DNA of 64,000 nucleotides from Campylobacter lari (GTDB lineage Bacteria; Campylobacterota; Campylobacteria; Campylobacterales; Campylobacteraceae), in the NCBI RefSeq assembly GCF_001017575.1, contig NZ_CP011372.1, positions 1,426,001-1,490,000 of the forward strand, read 5' to 3'. The notes under the pieces were generated by a model. That model saw only the letters and a list, made by a program, of their open reading frames with translations, had not been told where the DNA came from and searched no databases. Below are positions 8,901-20,844 of the stretch, piece after piece (positions within the stretch are counted from its first letter, which is position 1; every line of letters starts with the position of its first letter). The position numbers were made by a program, and so were the translations under genes.

Positions 8901-9697
8901 TTAGAAAGCTGTTTGCTCTCGCTTAAGCCTAGGATGTATAAAAGCTCTTTATAGAATGCGTTGTTTAGTGAGTTTGCGTCATTTGGGCTAAATTCATTTA
9001 GCAAAAAGTCTTTGTGGAAGGTTTTAAAAATGCTTGCTAGGTTTTTGAAATTTGACTTTTGCTTGTCTTTTAAAAAGGCTAAATCGATGAAAAAGCCTTT
9101 TAAGCTTTCTTTAGAATTTTCTATGAGTTTGCTTGCTTCTTTGTAAAATTCATCGGTGTTGCCTTTAAAAAGTGAATTTGGGCTTTGAAATTCTTCAAAA
9201 AGCTTTTTAAAGCTTGTGTTTTTATAAAAAAGTTCTACAAACTCACTAGCTTTGAAAATGTAGAATTTATAAAAGTCTGTGATGATGATAAATTTCAAAC
9301 TAAAGCTATGCTCTCTATTTCTAAAATAATACAAAATAGCCTCATGCAAGGCTTTGGAATTTGGCTTTGTGTGGGTGATGAATTCTTTTGAGTTGGGCTT
9401 TTTAGCTTCGATGAGAACTTCTAGGTCTTTGCTAAGCTTATCTTTAGCGATGGCTAAATCAATCTCGCTTTTGCCTTGTTGTTTGGTTTTGATGTGGGTT
9501 TTGAAATTTAGCATGGTTAAAAATGGACTAAGTGCGTTAGCCACAAGATAGTCTTCGTTTTCACTTTGTGAGCTTTCAAGCCTTTCTAGATACTGCGTTA
9601 AAGCCTTGCTAAAAGCGTCAAATTCATTTTGTGTGATTTGCTTTTTGCGGTAGTAAGGGTTGAAAAAATCTTTTTCATTTAGCAAAGTAAAGTGCAT
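5939..9697 (-). CDS. Type IIG restriction-modification enzyme (Eco57I-like methylase-nuclease fusion)
   Basis: The protein has 1252 residues, the usual size of single-chain R-M enzymes. An N-terminal PD-(D/E)xK nuclease is indicated by EID at 78-80 and EAK at 97-99. The N6-adenine methylase core has GSFYTP (about 463), motif I DPAVGSGHF (527-535), VDINPNSCEITKLRLW and the catalytic NPPY (819-822). The C-terminal third is the target recognition region, with LRGRDIKRY and FLNSSLIFYYF. It should methylate and cut DNA at one asymmetric site, which cannot be read from sequence. It is intact and has no poly-G tract, unlike several phase-variable Campylobacter type IIG genes. The start ATG 9697 has AAAGG six bases upstream. 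It is the first gene of an operon with the kinase and pentapeptide genes. Its position downstream of a 5S gene resembles Cj0031 of C. jejuni (from memory). Confidence 0.9.
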   Translation of the reverse strand: MHFTLLNEKDFFNPYYRKKQITQNEFDAFSKALTQYLERLESSQSENEDYLVANALSPFLTMLNFKTHIKTKQQGKSEIDLAIAKDKLSKDLEVLIEAKKPNSKEFITHTKPNSKALHEAILYYFRNREHSFSLKFIIITDFYKFYIFKASEFVELFYKNTSFKKLFEEFQSPNSLFKGNTDEFYKEASKLIENSKESLKGFFIDLAFLKDKQKSNFKNLASIFKTFHKDFLLNEFSPNDANSLNNAFYKELLYILGLSESKQLSKFIITQSEQSKQAQGTLYHLIASKLPKHDFEEVLKFIILWLNRILFLKLIESNLVRFNDDKTLKFLNYEKIPNFTTLSHLFFDILAKEKHTRAQSKFSYLPYLNSSLFEKQAIEKTTLEIATLENDALLEYHPHTQLKDDKGKSKKGKVGLLEYLFEFLDSFDFGADEQSEELIKQKELINSSVLGNVFEKLNGYKEGSFYTPSFITSYMCKASIEKVVLDKFNHTFKLNATKLSELRTQLRQEKIPQEQKLALLNSIRICDPAVGSGHFLVSVLNAMLMVHYELGLFEEDFYLSVQNDEILVQNHKGQFLEYKRPDFDKDKTHLCQKELFERKKDIIENNLFGVDINPNSCEITKLRLWIELLKHSFYESFDDANYHDLKTLPNIDINIKCGNSLISYFEIHKSLSHYPNIKERMDKYKRIVKDYKEGFYTDKTLIAKEIKNLKESFKNFCLKDKFAKEIKQLTNGANEYSKKYGDFLAQDEKDENFRVFFSKNMFEFDFDESAAKKEFKKLKKLYESIFDLESANPFEWRFEFSEVLDEGGSFQGFDLIIGNPPYIRQEDIKELKPNLAKNYKVYKGTSDIYTYFYELGFNVLKQNGVLSFITSNKYTRAGYGEALREFLLKNTTLLEYIDLNGIKVFDSATVDTSILSFEKAKTKDSSFKYLAPNTELLKENDFNIESILNFNKIAQNSLSKESFTFNDESTNALKAKIEKHGTPLKDWHGLNIYRGILTGLNEAFIITTEKRDEILAKCKDEAEKERTAKLIRKMLRGRDIKRYSYEWAGLWVINTHNGYKSKSGEKVEAINIDEYPSLKQHLKPYYKTLEKRTDKGKTPYNLRNCAYLEEFEKEKIGWQRVTQEPSFILENECVLLDSMAFMVGNSKNELKYLLGFLNSSLIFYYFKNIGHLYSDKGFLLSNQYVEKFPIPKINSKNEKLANELISLVDEILNLKEQDKKADTKTQEDKINSIVYKLYNLNEEEIKIIEGNK

Positions 9698-9840
9698 TTT
9701 TAACCTTTATAAAGAATATTTTGTATTTTACTAAAATTTACTTTAAAGGATTGAAAAGAAGTTGATTTAATCATTGTCATCCATACTATTTTCACATGTC
9801 ATTATATACTATATCTAGATATAACAATTAACAAAAACTA

Positions 9841-10800
9841 AAAAATCCACCAACCAAAAACAATTAATCTTTATCAAGCATATTTATTCTAGTCCAACAA
9901 TAAATTTTGCCTTACAATATACAAATAAAACAAGTCTAATTAATTCTATAATTTTATAAAACCACAACACTATTTAATTCAAATACCAATCTTTCCAATC
10001 CAAATAAATAACAAATAGTAACTAACAATAAAATATCACCCAACCTCAAACCATCAAATAAACCATTAAAACAATTCAATAACCAAACAACACAAATCTA
10101 AGCCATAAAAATAACTAAAACAACCAAATCATCTAATTCTTAGTAAGCATTCTATCAAATCTTAAAGCTACAGTTAATTAAAAAATTTCACAATAAAAAC
10201 GTACCCTACCGTTTAACCAAACAACCAAACAACCAAACAACTAAACAACTAAACAACTAAACAACTAAACAACTAAACAACTAAAAATCTAATTTTTCAT
10301 ATTAATAAAAAAGCAAAAAAATAAGCAGTAAAAACTAAAAAACTAAATTTATCAAACTCGCTATAAACATTTTAAACTTAAAACGACTAAATCCCCAAAC
10401 AATATAAATCCAAAAGCTAAATCACTAAAAACACAAACAACTAAAAACAAAAATAAAAACCATGACAAAAAATAAAAAACAATAGCAAAAAAAATAAAAC
10501 AATAAAGAATAAAAATAAATTAAAAAATAAAAAGGAATATAATTAAATAAAAAAACCACAAAAAATAAAATAATAAACCTAAAAACCATAAAAAATTTAA
10601 AAATAAAAACAAACTACTACTAAAAAAAATTAATAGCCACTCAAACTAAAACATCTAAAAAATAAAACCATCCAACTAAATAACTAAATTTTATAAAATA
10701 ATAAAAAATAACAATAAACATCCTACCTAATCAACACAAACTAATTAGAAATTTTCACAAGCTAACCAAACTAATCCACCACAAGCAATAAAAACTAACT
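9841..10800. other. Gene-free region with extreme strand asymmetry (almost no G on + strand)
   Basis: The whole interval 9698-11062 has no credible gene. Counting by hand, 9841-10800 holds about 27 G in 960 bases on the plus strand, while C is several times more common and A dominates. The rRNA-sense (minus) transcript would thus be U-rich and nearly free of C, whereas a plus-strand transcript would be C-rich and G-poor, as Rho-loading sites are. Two tandem arrays lie in or next to it. What drives the bias is not evident from sequence. Confidence 0.75.
10215..10286. repeat. 8-bp tandem repeat, nine units
   Basis: Three units of aaccaaac are followed by five of aactaaac and a final aactaaaa, with no spacers. 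The array sits inside the G-poor region and is not in a gene. Confidence 0.9.
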
Positions 10801-10828
10801 AAACCAATAAATAATTCATGATCGCACC

Positions 10829-10968
<140 letters not shown>

Positions 10969-11062
10969 TTATAAAACAATAAAAACTATCTCTAAAGAAA
11001 AGAAATAATAAACTAATTAAGGATTCAACTAAGTAATAAGTAAGAATAATAAGAGAACTAAC

Positions 11063-11182
11063 AAGTCCGCAATGAGCTACTTTCCCCCTGCCAGTAAGGC
11101 GTAGTATCATCACCCACGATGTGCTTAGCTTCTTGGTTCGGGATGGAGCAAGGCGTCTCCACATCTGTATAATCACGGACAT
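11063..11182 (-). rRNA. rrf: 5S ribosomal RNA
   Basis: Minus-strand sequence starting near GTCCGTGATTATACAG and ending near ATTGCGGACTTG is a typical Campylobacter 5S rRNA of about 118 nt; GTCC pairs with GGAC at the ends. The conserved CCATCCCGAACCAAGAAG segment is present. It is the last gene of the rRNA operon. Ends are good to a few bases. No clear intrinsic terminator follows it. Confidence 0.9.
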
Positions 11183-11425
11183 TGTTATTTAAATATTCTA
11201 TTTAATATAGCATAATAAAAGCAATCAATAAGATTTAGATATAAAAATCATTTTTATTTTAGTTTTTAATCTTATTCTTATATTTAGATGTTTTATTAAA
11301 CTAAATCACTTTATTGTTTTAGAATACTTAAAAAACAATGTTAAGAGCAAGTTCTAATATAAACTTTACTTGTAAGATTTTATAAGCTAAATGTAGTTTT
11401 CATATAAAAACATTCAAAGCTTTAT

Positions 11426-11451
11426 TAAAAACCTTAACAAGGAAGTGATGC
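11426..11451. repeat. Pre-23S rRNA processing stem, 3' arm
   Basis: These 26 bases are the inverted complement of 14382-14407 with one mismatch, and the two arms bracket 23S rRNA. In the transcript they would form the long stem that RNase III cuts. The rnc gene is at 42705-43373. Confidence 0.8.
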
Positions 11452-11458
11452 TTAAATA

Positions 11459-14362
<2,904 letters not shown>

Positions 14363-14381
14363 TTTTAATTCATTCTAAAAC

Positions 14382-14407
14382 GCATCACTTCCTTGTTAAA
14401 GTTTTTA
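14382..14407. repeat. Pre-23S rRNA processing stem, 5' arm
   Basis: It is the inverted partner of 11426-11451 (25 of 26 positions). It lies just upstream of the 23S 5' end. The remainder of the spacer up to tRNA-Ile (14408-14818) is A+T rich with no gene or clear motif seen. Confidence 0.8.
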
Positions 14408-14818
14408 TGATAAGACTTTACTATCTTAAGACGGAAAGCATTTAAACACTTAATAAAACTAAATAAATTAGTCTCACTAGGTTGTGAGTTTAAAACTTGT
14501 CTTTAACTAAAAGCTAAAGAAAAGATAGCTAGGTTTTATCCTTTAACAAGTCCTGTAAAATTGTTTTTATTAAAACTTGCTTGTGACTCTTAACAATGAT
14601 AATTCAAATAACATTAAATAACTAATCTAATATATAAAATATTCTATTATTTATTTAGCTTAGGTCTTAAAACCTAAAGGAAGTATATATAAAGAGTTTA
14701 AATAATTTAAAAACATAAGTAATAAATTATTTTACTTTACTTATTACTTTATTATTAGTTATATACTTGCTTTAAGTTTTAAAACTTTATTATATGATTG
14801 ATAAACAAATCTTTTTTA

Positions 14819-14895
14819 TGGTGGGCCTAACAAGACTTGAACTTGTGACCTCACCCTTATCAGGGGTGCACTCTAACCAGCTGAGCTATAGGCCC
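14819..14895 (-). tRNA. tRNA-Ile (GAT)
   Basis: A 77-nt cloverleaf begins GGGCCTATAGCTCAG, with anticodon loop CTGATAA (anticodon GAT) and T-loop GTTCAAGTC, and ends GGCCCACCA with CCA encoded. It lies in the 16S-23S spacer as usual. Confidence 0.97.
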
Positions 14896-14902
14896 TTATA
14901 AA

Positions 14903-14978
14903 TGGTGGAGAATAGCGGGATCGAACCGCTGACCTCCTGCGTGCAAAGCAGGCGCTCTCCCAGCTGAGCTAATTCCCC
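14903..14978 (-). tRNA. tRNA-Ala (TGC)
   Basis: A 76-nt cloverleaf begins GGGGAATTAGCTCAGC, has anticodon TGC in TTTGCAC, T-loop GTTCGATCC and an encoded CCA. It is the first spacer tRNA after 16S. Confidence 0.97.
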
Positions 14979-14994
14979 AAAATTAGCTTTTCAT

Positions 14995-15010
14995 CAATCT
15001 TTGAAATCTA
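14995..15010. repeat. Pre-16S rRNA processing stem, 3' arm
   Basis: These sixteen bases are the perfect inverted complement of 16681-16696 and the pair brackets 16S rRNA. This is the expected RNase III stem of the primary transcript. Confidence 0.75.
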
Positions 15011-15072
15011 AACAAGGATGATTGAGTCTATATATGAACTGATAGTTGTGAGACTTATCAGTTTGTACTCTA

Positions 15073-16586
<1,514 letters not shown>

Positions 16587-16680
16587 AAAATAATTGGATA
16601 AGTTTAATCTTTTTCTTCAAAGAAAAAGTTGATTGTTAAGATTTAAAAATAAATCTTTCTGGCTCAATCGATCACTTATT

Positions 16681-16696
16681 TAGATTTCAAAGATTG
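16681..16696. repeat. Pre-16S rRNA processing stem, 5' arm
   Basis: It is the inverted partner of 14995-15010, in the 16S leader between the operon promoter and the mature 5' end. Confidence 0.75.
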
Positions 16697-16727
16697 ACTA
16701 TAAGATTTGATTAACAATATTAATAAT

Positions 16728-16737
16728 TTAAAGAACA
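16728..16737 (-). promoter_or_regulatory. boxA-like antitermination site in rRNA leader
   Basis: The leader transcript contains TGTTCTTTAA, close to the bacterial rrn boxA consensus TGCTCTTTAACA, between the promoter and the 16S 5' arm. Nus-factor antitermination is expected here from other bacteria. The call rests on this short match. Confidence 0.5.
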
Positions 16738-16803
16738 AATACTAAAAAATTAAGACAAAAAGTCTTAGCTTTTTAAAACCCTTTCGTTTAAAAAGGAAAT
16801 GAA

Positions 16804-16809
16804 ATTATA
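16804..16809 (-). promoter_or_regulatory. rRNA operon promoter, -10 element
   Basis: On the minus strand TTGCTATAAT gives a perfect TATAAT with an extended -10, preceded by A+T-rich sequence and no clear -35, as is usual for Campylobacter sigma-70. It lies about 220 nt upstream of 16S. Nothing else was recognised in the gene-free interval 16587-17125 apart from the leader elements and the A11G9 tract. Confidence 0.6.
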
Positions 16810-16870
16810 GCAATAAAAGCTTAAAGTTTTATTAAATAGATTATATATTTAAAGGAATTTGTTTTAGGAT

Positions 16871-16890
16871 AAAAAAAAAAAGGGGGGGGG
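16871..16890. repeat. A11-G9 homopolymer tract, intergenic
   Basis: Eleven A are followed by nine G (16882-16890). Poly-G of this length is the usual slippage tract of Campylobacter contingency genes, but here no reading frame crosses it. It lies about 75 bp upstream of the rRNA -10. Confidence 0.85.
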
Positions 16891-17125
16891 TATTTGCTTA
16901 TAACATGTAGTAGAGTTTTTAGTAAAAATAATGGAAAATAAGTTATTATAAAAAATGTGGGAATTTTGTGTCAAATATAAAGAAAATAATATTTTAAATA
17001 TAAATATAAATTAAGAAAATGAAAGAAAAAATAAATAGTTAAAGATAAAATATGATTAGATAAATTTATGATCAAAATATATGAAAACAATAATATTGAT
17101 TATGTTGCAAGACAATATAGGTATA

Positions 17126-17275
17126 TTATCTTTTTTGTTTATTAAGAAGATTCACACTTAGTAAAACAATAAAACTAAAAATTAAAAGTATGAGACTATA
17201 AATATGAGCTGTGGTAAAATCTAAATTTTCCATACTTTCATATATAGCAATACTAGCTACTTTTGTTTCACATAG
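17126..17275 (-). pseudogene. C-terminal remnant of a molybdate ABC permease (modB-like)
   Basis: A minus-strand frame of about 49 codons without start reads ETKVASIAIYESMENLDF, then a single membrane helix (IYSLILLIFSFIVLLSV) and NLLNKQKR before TAA. Periplasm-side TxxASIAIY followed by a last helix is how molybdate permeases of the ModB family end. An in-frame TAA lies five codons upstream and no other mod gene is nearby, so only the tail remains. It is a relic of rearrangement next to the rRNA operon. The family call is from memory of ModB C-termini. Confidence 0.5.
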
Positions 17276-17297
17276 ATAATTTTAAATAGTTTATTTA

Positions 17298-18083
17298 TTA
17301 ATCTAACTTGTAAATTTTAGAACTATGTTTTGGTACTCTTTGATTTTCCGGAGGTAATTTCATATAATCACCATAATATTTTTTTAAATGCTCATCATAA
17401 CCATCCATGCATGGATATTTTCCATCTTCAAAACAAAGATTAATGGTATTACTAAAGTATTTTTTATGCATGATAGAGTTGTTCCATCCTGAGCATTCAC
17501 TTATAAATAACGCTATATTTTCACAATTATTACTTGTATATATTAAACGCCAATGTTTTAGTGTTTTATCGAGTTGTTTGTTAAGATATTCAGCGCAAAA
17601 AAGACAAAGTTTACTTAAAAAAGTAAAATCTTTTGAACGTTTAACAAAAGATCTAGTAAGTTTTCTTAAAAATTTTATTTTTTTAGCTGTTTTTCTCACG
17701 AGATTAATATCGTTTGGTATATAATCATAAATAAAAATATCTAAAAATATTGGACATCTTTGTCCTTCGTAATCTTCTATCAAATAATTTCTATTATAAA
17801 TTTTTGCAAGAAAATAAAAATATTTGCAATTTTTATCATATATATCTTCCATATAAATATTTTCCAAATTTTTCCAATATTTTCTTAACTTTTCATATTC
17901 ATCATAGTGCATATAAATATCAATATCATCATCCCATGGAATAAAACCTTTATGTCTTACCGCTCCTATTAATGTTCCGCCACCTAAAGAATAAATAATG
18001 TTATGTTTTTTGCAAAATTCATCAAAATAGTTAAGTAATTTTACTAAAGCTTTCTTTTGCTCTTCTAAAGTTACCTCTTGCAT
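17298..18083 (-). CDS. licD: LicD family phosphorylcholine transferase
   Basis: The protein has 261 residues. LicD enzymes move phosphorylcholine from CDP-choline to a surface glycan at the cytoplasmic face of the membrane. The family signature is clear: SLGGGTLIGAVRHKGFIPW (32-50) followed by the metal-binding DDDID at 51-55. It is the last of four overlapping genes in the order licA-licB-licC-licD, and its start overlaps licC by 13 nt. The other three enzymes make and activate choline phosphate, so LicD is the dedicated acceptor enzyme. The acceptor sugar (LOS or capsule) cannot be told from the sequence. The G+C content is very low, as in the rest of this block. Confidence 0.9.
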   Translation of the reverse strand: MQEVTLEEQKKALVKLLNYFDEFCKKHNIIYSLGGGTLIGAVRHKGFIPWDDDIDIYMHYDEYEKLRKYWKNLENIYMEDIYDKNCKYFYFLAKIYNRNYLIEDYEGQRCPIFLDIFIYDYIPNDINLVRKTAKKIKFLRKLTRSFVKRSKDFTFLSKLCLFCAEYLNKQLDKTLKHWRLIYTSNNCENIALFISECSGWNNSIMHKKYFSNTINLCFEDGKYPCMDGYDEHLKKYYGDYMKLPPENQRVPKHSSKIYKLD

Positions 18084-18748
18084 TTATTTAAAATCTCCTC
18101 GTATTCTTTTAAATTATCCATTTCATAACATTTTTCAACTTCAATTGCTTGTATTTTAAGCTCTGAGAGTAAATCCAAGACAATATTATCCCAATACATT
18201 TTCTCGTCTAACAAATAACTAGATGTAAGATATTTTTTTAAATTTTTTCTTATTTTTTTACAATCTTCTGTACAAAAATAAGAAACTCCCAATAAAGCAA
18301 GTCCACTCGATAAAGTAGTATCGATTTCTTCTATCAGCCCATCTTTTGTTTTTACATACCACTCACCTTTAGAATTTCTTAGGATACAATAATAGGTACT
18401 CAAAATTTGTTTTTGCAAAAAAATATTTTCATTTAAAACCACATCACAATCAATCACAAAACTATCACTGAAAAAACTACTAGCTTTATAAAAAGAATAA
18501 ATGCTATTATATTTTCCATAATTTTCATTAAAAATTAATTTGACATTATATTTTTTTTCTAGATATAAAAATTGCTCTTTTAGATGTCCTATTACTATAT
18601 AAATATCATCAACCATTGCTTCTTTAAGATAAACAATAGTACGCTCTATGTTGGCGACTCCTTGTATTTTAAGCATAGCTTTATGAGTTATCTTTGAAAG
18701 CTCTTGAAATCTGCTTCCTGACCCAGCCGCTAAAATAATCGCATTCAA
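18071..18748 (-). CDS. licC: CTP:phosphocholine cytidylyltransferase
   Basis: The protein has 225 residues and belongs to the sugar-nucleotidyltransferase superfamily. It opens with MNAIILAAGSGSRF, the nucleotide-binding loop, followed by THKAMLKIQG with the conserved lysine. FVIDCDVVL (about 98-106) supplies the metal-binding acidic pair. In the lic1 pathway this enzyme turns choline phosphate and CTP into CDP-choline. It overlaps licB by four bases (ATGA) and licD by 13. Without the neighbours it could pass for a generic nucleotidyltransferase; the operon decides the name. Confidence 0.88.
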   Translation of the reverse strand: MNAIILAAGSGSRFQELSKITHKAMLKIQGVANIERTIVYLKEAMVDDIYIVIGHLKEQFLYLEKKYNVKLIFNENYGKYNSIYSFYKASSFFSDSFVIDCDVVLNENIFLQKQILSTYYCILRNSKGEWYVKTKDGLIEEIDTTLSSGLALLGVSYFCTEDCKKIRKNLKKYLTSSYLLDEKMYWDNIVLDLLSELKIQAIEVEKCYEMDNLKEYEEILNKCKR

Positions 18749-19611
18749 TCTTTATCCTTTTTAGAAAATAAAACCAAATTTGCTCCAATAAACACTAAAA
18801 AAATTAAAGCTATTTGTTTAAAGTCAAACTCACTTTGTATTATAACAAGCCATATTACATAAGAGATATTCAACATCATGGCTTTTATTAATCCAATTTT
18901 TGAAATCGTAAAATAATATAAAAAATAAGATAACCCCCAAAAAGATACAGCACATAACAGCAATACAATAAAATTAAATGATAAGATATCATCGAAAGTA
19001 AAATTTGGTTCTTGAACAAAAATTAATATCGCATATCCAAAACTTGCTCCAGTTTGCCTTGAATAATAAACACTCGTCGTAGACAACTCCTTTAAAACAA
19101 TAGAACTTAAAACCAATTCAGTTCCCCAAGATAATGCACATATTAAAGCCAAAATTATCCCAAAAAAATTAAAACTTAAACCATTAAAAAATAACAAAAA
19201 TAAAGATGTTAAAGCCAATAATAAACCAAAAAAACCTTGTATGTTTATTTTTTGTTTTAAAAATATAAATGCTAAAAAAGTTGCGAAAACTGGATATAAA
19301 CTAGTAATTGAAGCACTGAAACTTAAGCCTATAAGTGAAATTGCATTAAGATAACAATACATTGCAACAGGACCTGCGAGCAATCCAGCGAAAAACGGAA
19401 ATATAAGTTTTCTTTTAAAAACAACTTCTTTTTTAAAAAATAAAATAAGCAATGTTAAAAATAACCAAGGTATAAACTCGATACAAAAAAGCAATATAAA
19501 AACAAAATAAGAAGAATCAACAACCTTATCTGTAACTTTTACATAAAATATTCCAGCTAAAGCCCAAAACAATCCGGATAAAATACCAGAAATATATCCT
19601 ATTTTATTCAT
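18745..19611 (-). CDS. licB: LicB-type choline permease (EamA/DMT superfamily)
   Basis: The protein has 288 residues with ten hydrophobic segments and the two EamA repeats of the drug/metabolite transporter superfamily (for example GILSGLFWALAGIFYVKV at the N-terminus, and SLYPVFATFLAFIFLKQK). In lic1 loci the LicB member takes up choline for LicA. Substrate is inferred from the operon: stop of licA and start of licB share one base (TAATG), and licC overlaps it by four bases. Confidence 0.85.
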   Translation of the reverse strand: MNKIGYISGILSGLFWALAGIFYVKVTDKVVDSSYFVFILLFCIEFIPWLFLTLLILFFKKEVVFKRKLIFPFFAGLLAGPVAMYCYLNAISLIGLSFSASITSLYPVFATFLAFIFLKQKINIQGFFGLLLALTSLFLLFFNGLSFNFFGIILALICALSWGTELVLSSIVLKELSTTSVYYSRQTGASFGYAILIFVQEPNFTFDDILSFNFIVLLLCAVSFWGLSYFLYYFTISKIGLIKAMMLNISYVIWLVIIQSEFDFKQIALIFLVFIGANLVLFSKKDKD

Positions 19612-20513
19612 TATAAATTTAAACTTTCTAATCGCTGGTATGCTCTATTAATCCTAATAAAACCATAGTCACCATAAAATTCGTTATTTTCTTCTTTTAA
19701 GGCAGTCCAAAGCGTCCATAAAACATCACACGAAAAAGCATAAAAATCTAAATGCATTTTTTCTTTTTTTGTGACCTCGCGATTAAAATAACATTCTAAA
19801 AAATATCTCTTTAACTCTTCATCCAATCTACATTCTATCATAAAATTTGCTAATTCCCATAAAATATCATTTTTTCCAGAATACTCCCAATCAATAAAAT
19901 AAACTCTATCTTTTATTAAAATATTTTCAGGGACGAGATCATTATGGCACGGTAAAACAGTAATGTTTTGCTTTTGAAAATACAATGCAATTTTATTAAA
20001 AACTTTTAGAATACAATCCATTTGACCGTGATACTTGTAAAAAATACTTTTGTTGTTTAACAAAGAAAAATATTGCTCATACAAATTAAATACATTAAAG
20101 GTGTTTTTAAATTCTAAATCACTTTTGTGAAATTCTTCAAGCTTAAGTGCTATTTCTTTTAATATGGTTTTATTTTGGATTTTCTCGTGATTAAGTGCAT
20201 AAGAATTATCTAGAAATTTAGTGATTTTAATCCCAGTTTTTTCATCAAAATAAACACATTCTACACTAAATTTTGCTTGACTTGCTAGAAAATCATTAAT
20301 TTTTTCATTTTTTCTATGAATCAGTTGGTTTGTTTTTTGATTTGTTAATCTTAAACAATAGCTCTCTAAATTAGTGGATTTTTTTTGGATTTTCACAAGG
20401 TAGTTTTGATTTGTCATACCTCCAATTTTCTCTATACTGAAAATCTCATCCCTTGAAACTCCAAGAGCATGACTTAGAATACTTACCAATTCATCCATAA
20501 AACACTGATCCAT
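19611..20513 (-). CDS. licA: Choline kinase LicA
   Basis: The protein has 300 residues and is the first lic1 gene. It carries the aminoglycoside-phosphotransferase-type kinase signature LPCHNDLVPENILI, with His190, Asp192 and Asn197, followed by the metal-binding VYFIDWEYSG (Asp208). It phosphorylates choline with ATP in the cytoplasm. The start used is ATG 20513; ATG 20498 is an in-frame alternative and neither has a strong ribosome site. The Haemophilus licA gene carries CAAT repeats that switch it on and off; no such repeat or long homopolymer is present here, so this copy should be constantly readable. Confidence 0.9.
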   Translation of the reverse strand: MDQCFMDELVSILSHALGVSRDEIFSIEKIGGMTNQNYLVKIQKKSTNLESYCLRLTNQKTNQLIHRKNEKINDFLASQAKFSVECVYFDEKTGIKITKFLDNSYALNHEKIQNKTILKEIALKLEEFHKSDLEFKNTFNVFNLYEQYFSLLNNKSIFYKYHGQMDCILKVFNKIALYFQKQNITVLPCHNDLVPENILIKDRVYFIDWEYSGKNDILWELANFMIECRLDEELKRYFLECYFNREVTKKEKMHLDFYAFSCDVLWTLWTALKEENNEFYGDYGFIRINRAYQRLESLNL

Positions 20514-20547
20514 ATTTTGATTTAAAAAAAGGTTTTAATTTTATCAA

Positions 20548-20553
20548 ATTATA
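20548..20553 (-). promoter_or_regulatory. Probable lic1 operon promoter, -10 element
   Basis: A perfect TATAAT in the minus sense lies 35 bases upstream of the licA ATG, in an A+T-rich stretch without an obvious -35. It is the only good candidate before the tRNA cluster. Confidence 0.5.
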
Positions 20554-20650
20554 ACTTAAAAACTAATGCTAAATATTTCATTATTACAATACACAAAAAT
20601 TATTTAAATAACTTTGTAGATCTATTTTCAATTTTCAAGATTTATACAAG

Positions 20651-20735
20651 TGGTGCGGATGAAAGGACTTGAACCTTCACGCATTGCTGCACCAGATCCT
20701 AAGTCTGGCGTGTCTGCCAATTTCACCACATCCGC
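20651..20735 (-). tRNA. tRNA-Leu (TAG)
   Basis: An 85-nt class II tRNA begins GCGGATGTGGTGAAATTGG, has anticodon TAG in CTTAGGA, a long variable arm, and encodes CCA. It is the last of five clustered tRNAs on the minus strand. Confidence 0.96.
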
Positions 20736-20740
20736 AAAAG

Positions 20741-20817
20741 TGGTACGCTCAAGAGGATTCGAACCTCTGACCTACGGCTTAGAAGGCCGTTGCTCTATCC
20801 AGCTGAGCTATGAGCGC
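20741..20817 (-). tRNA. tRNA-Arg (TCT)
   Basis: A 77-nt cloverleaf begins GCGCTCATAGCTCAG, has anticodon loop CTTCTAA (TCT), T-loop GTTCGAATC and an encoded CCA. Confidence 0.96.
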
Positions 20818-20844
20818 ATAAAAATAAAAGTAACAATAGGCTTA

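Noticed and set aside
5939-9697. Phase variation of the R-M gene through poly-G
   Set aside because: No G or C run of eight or more occurs in the gene, and the frame is intact.
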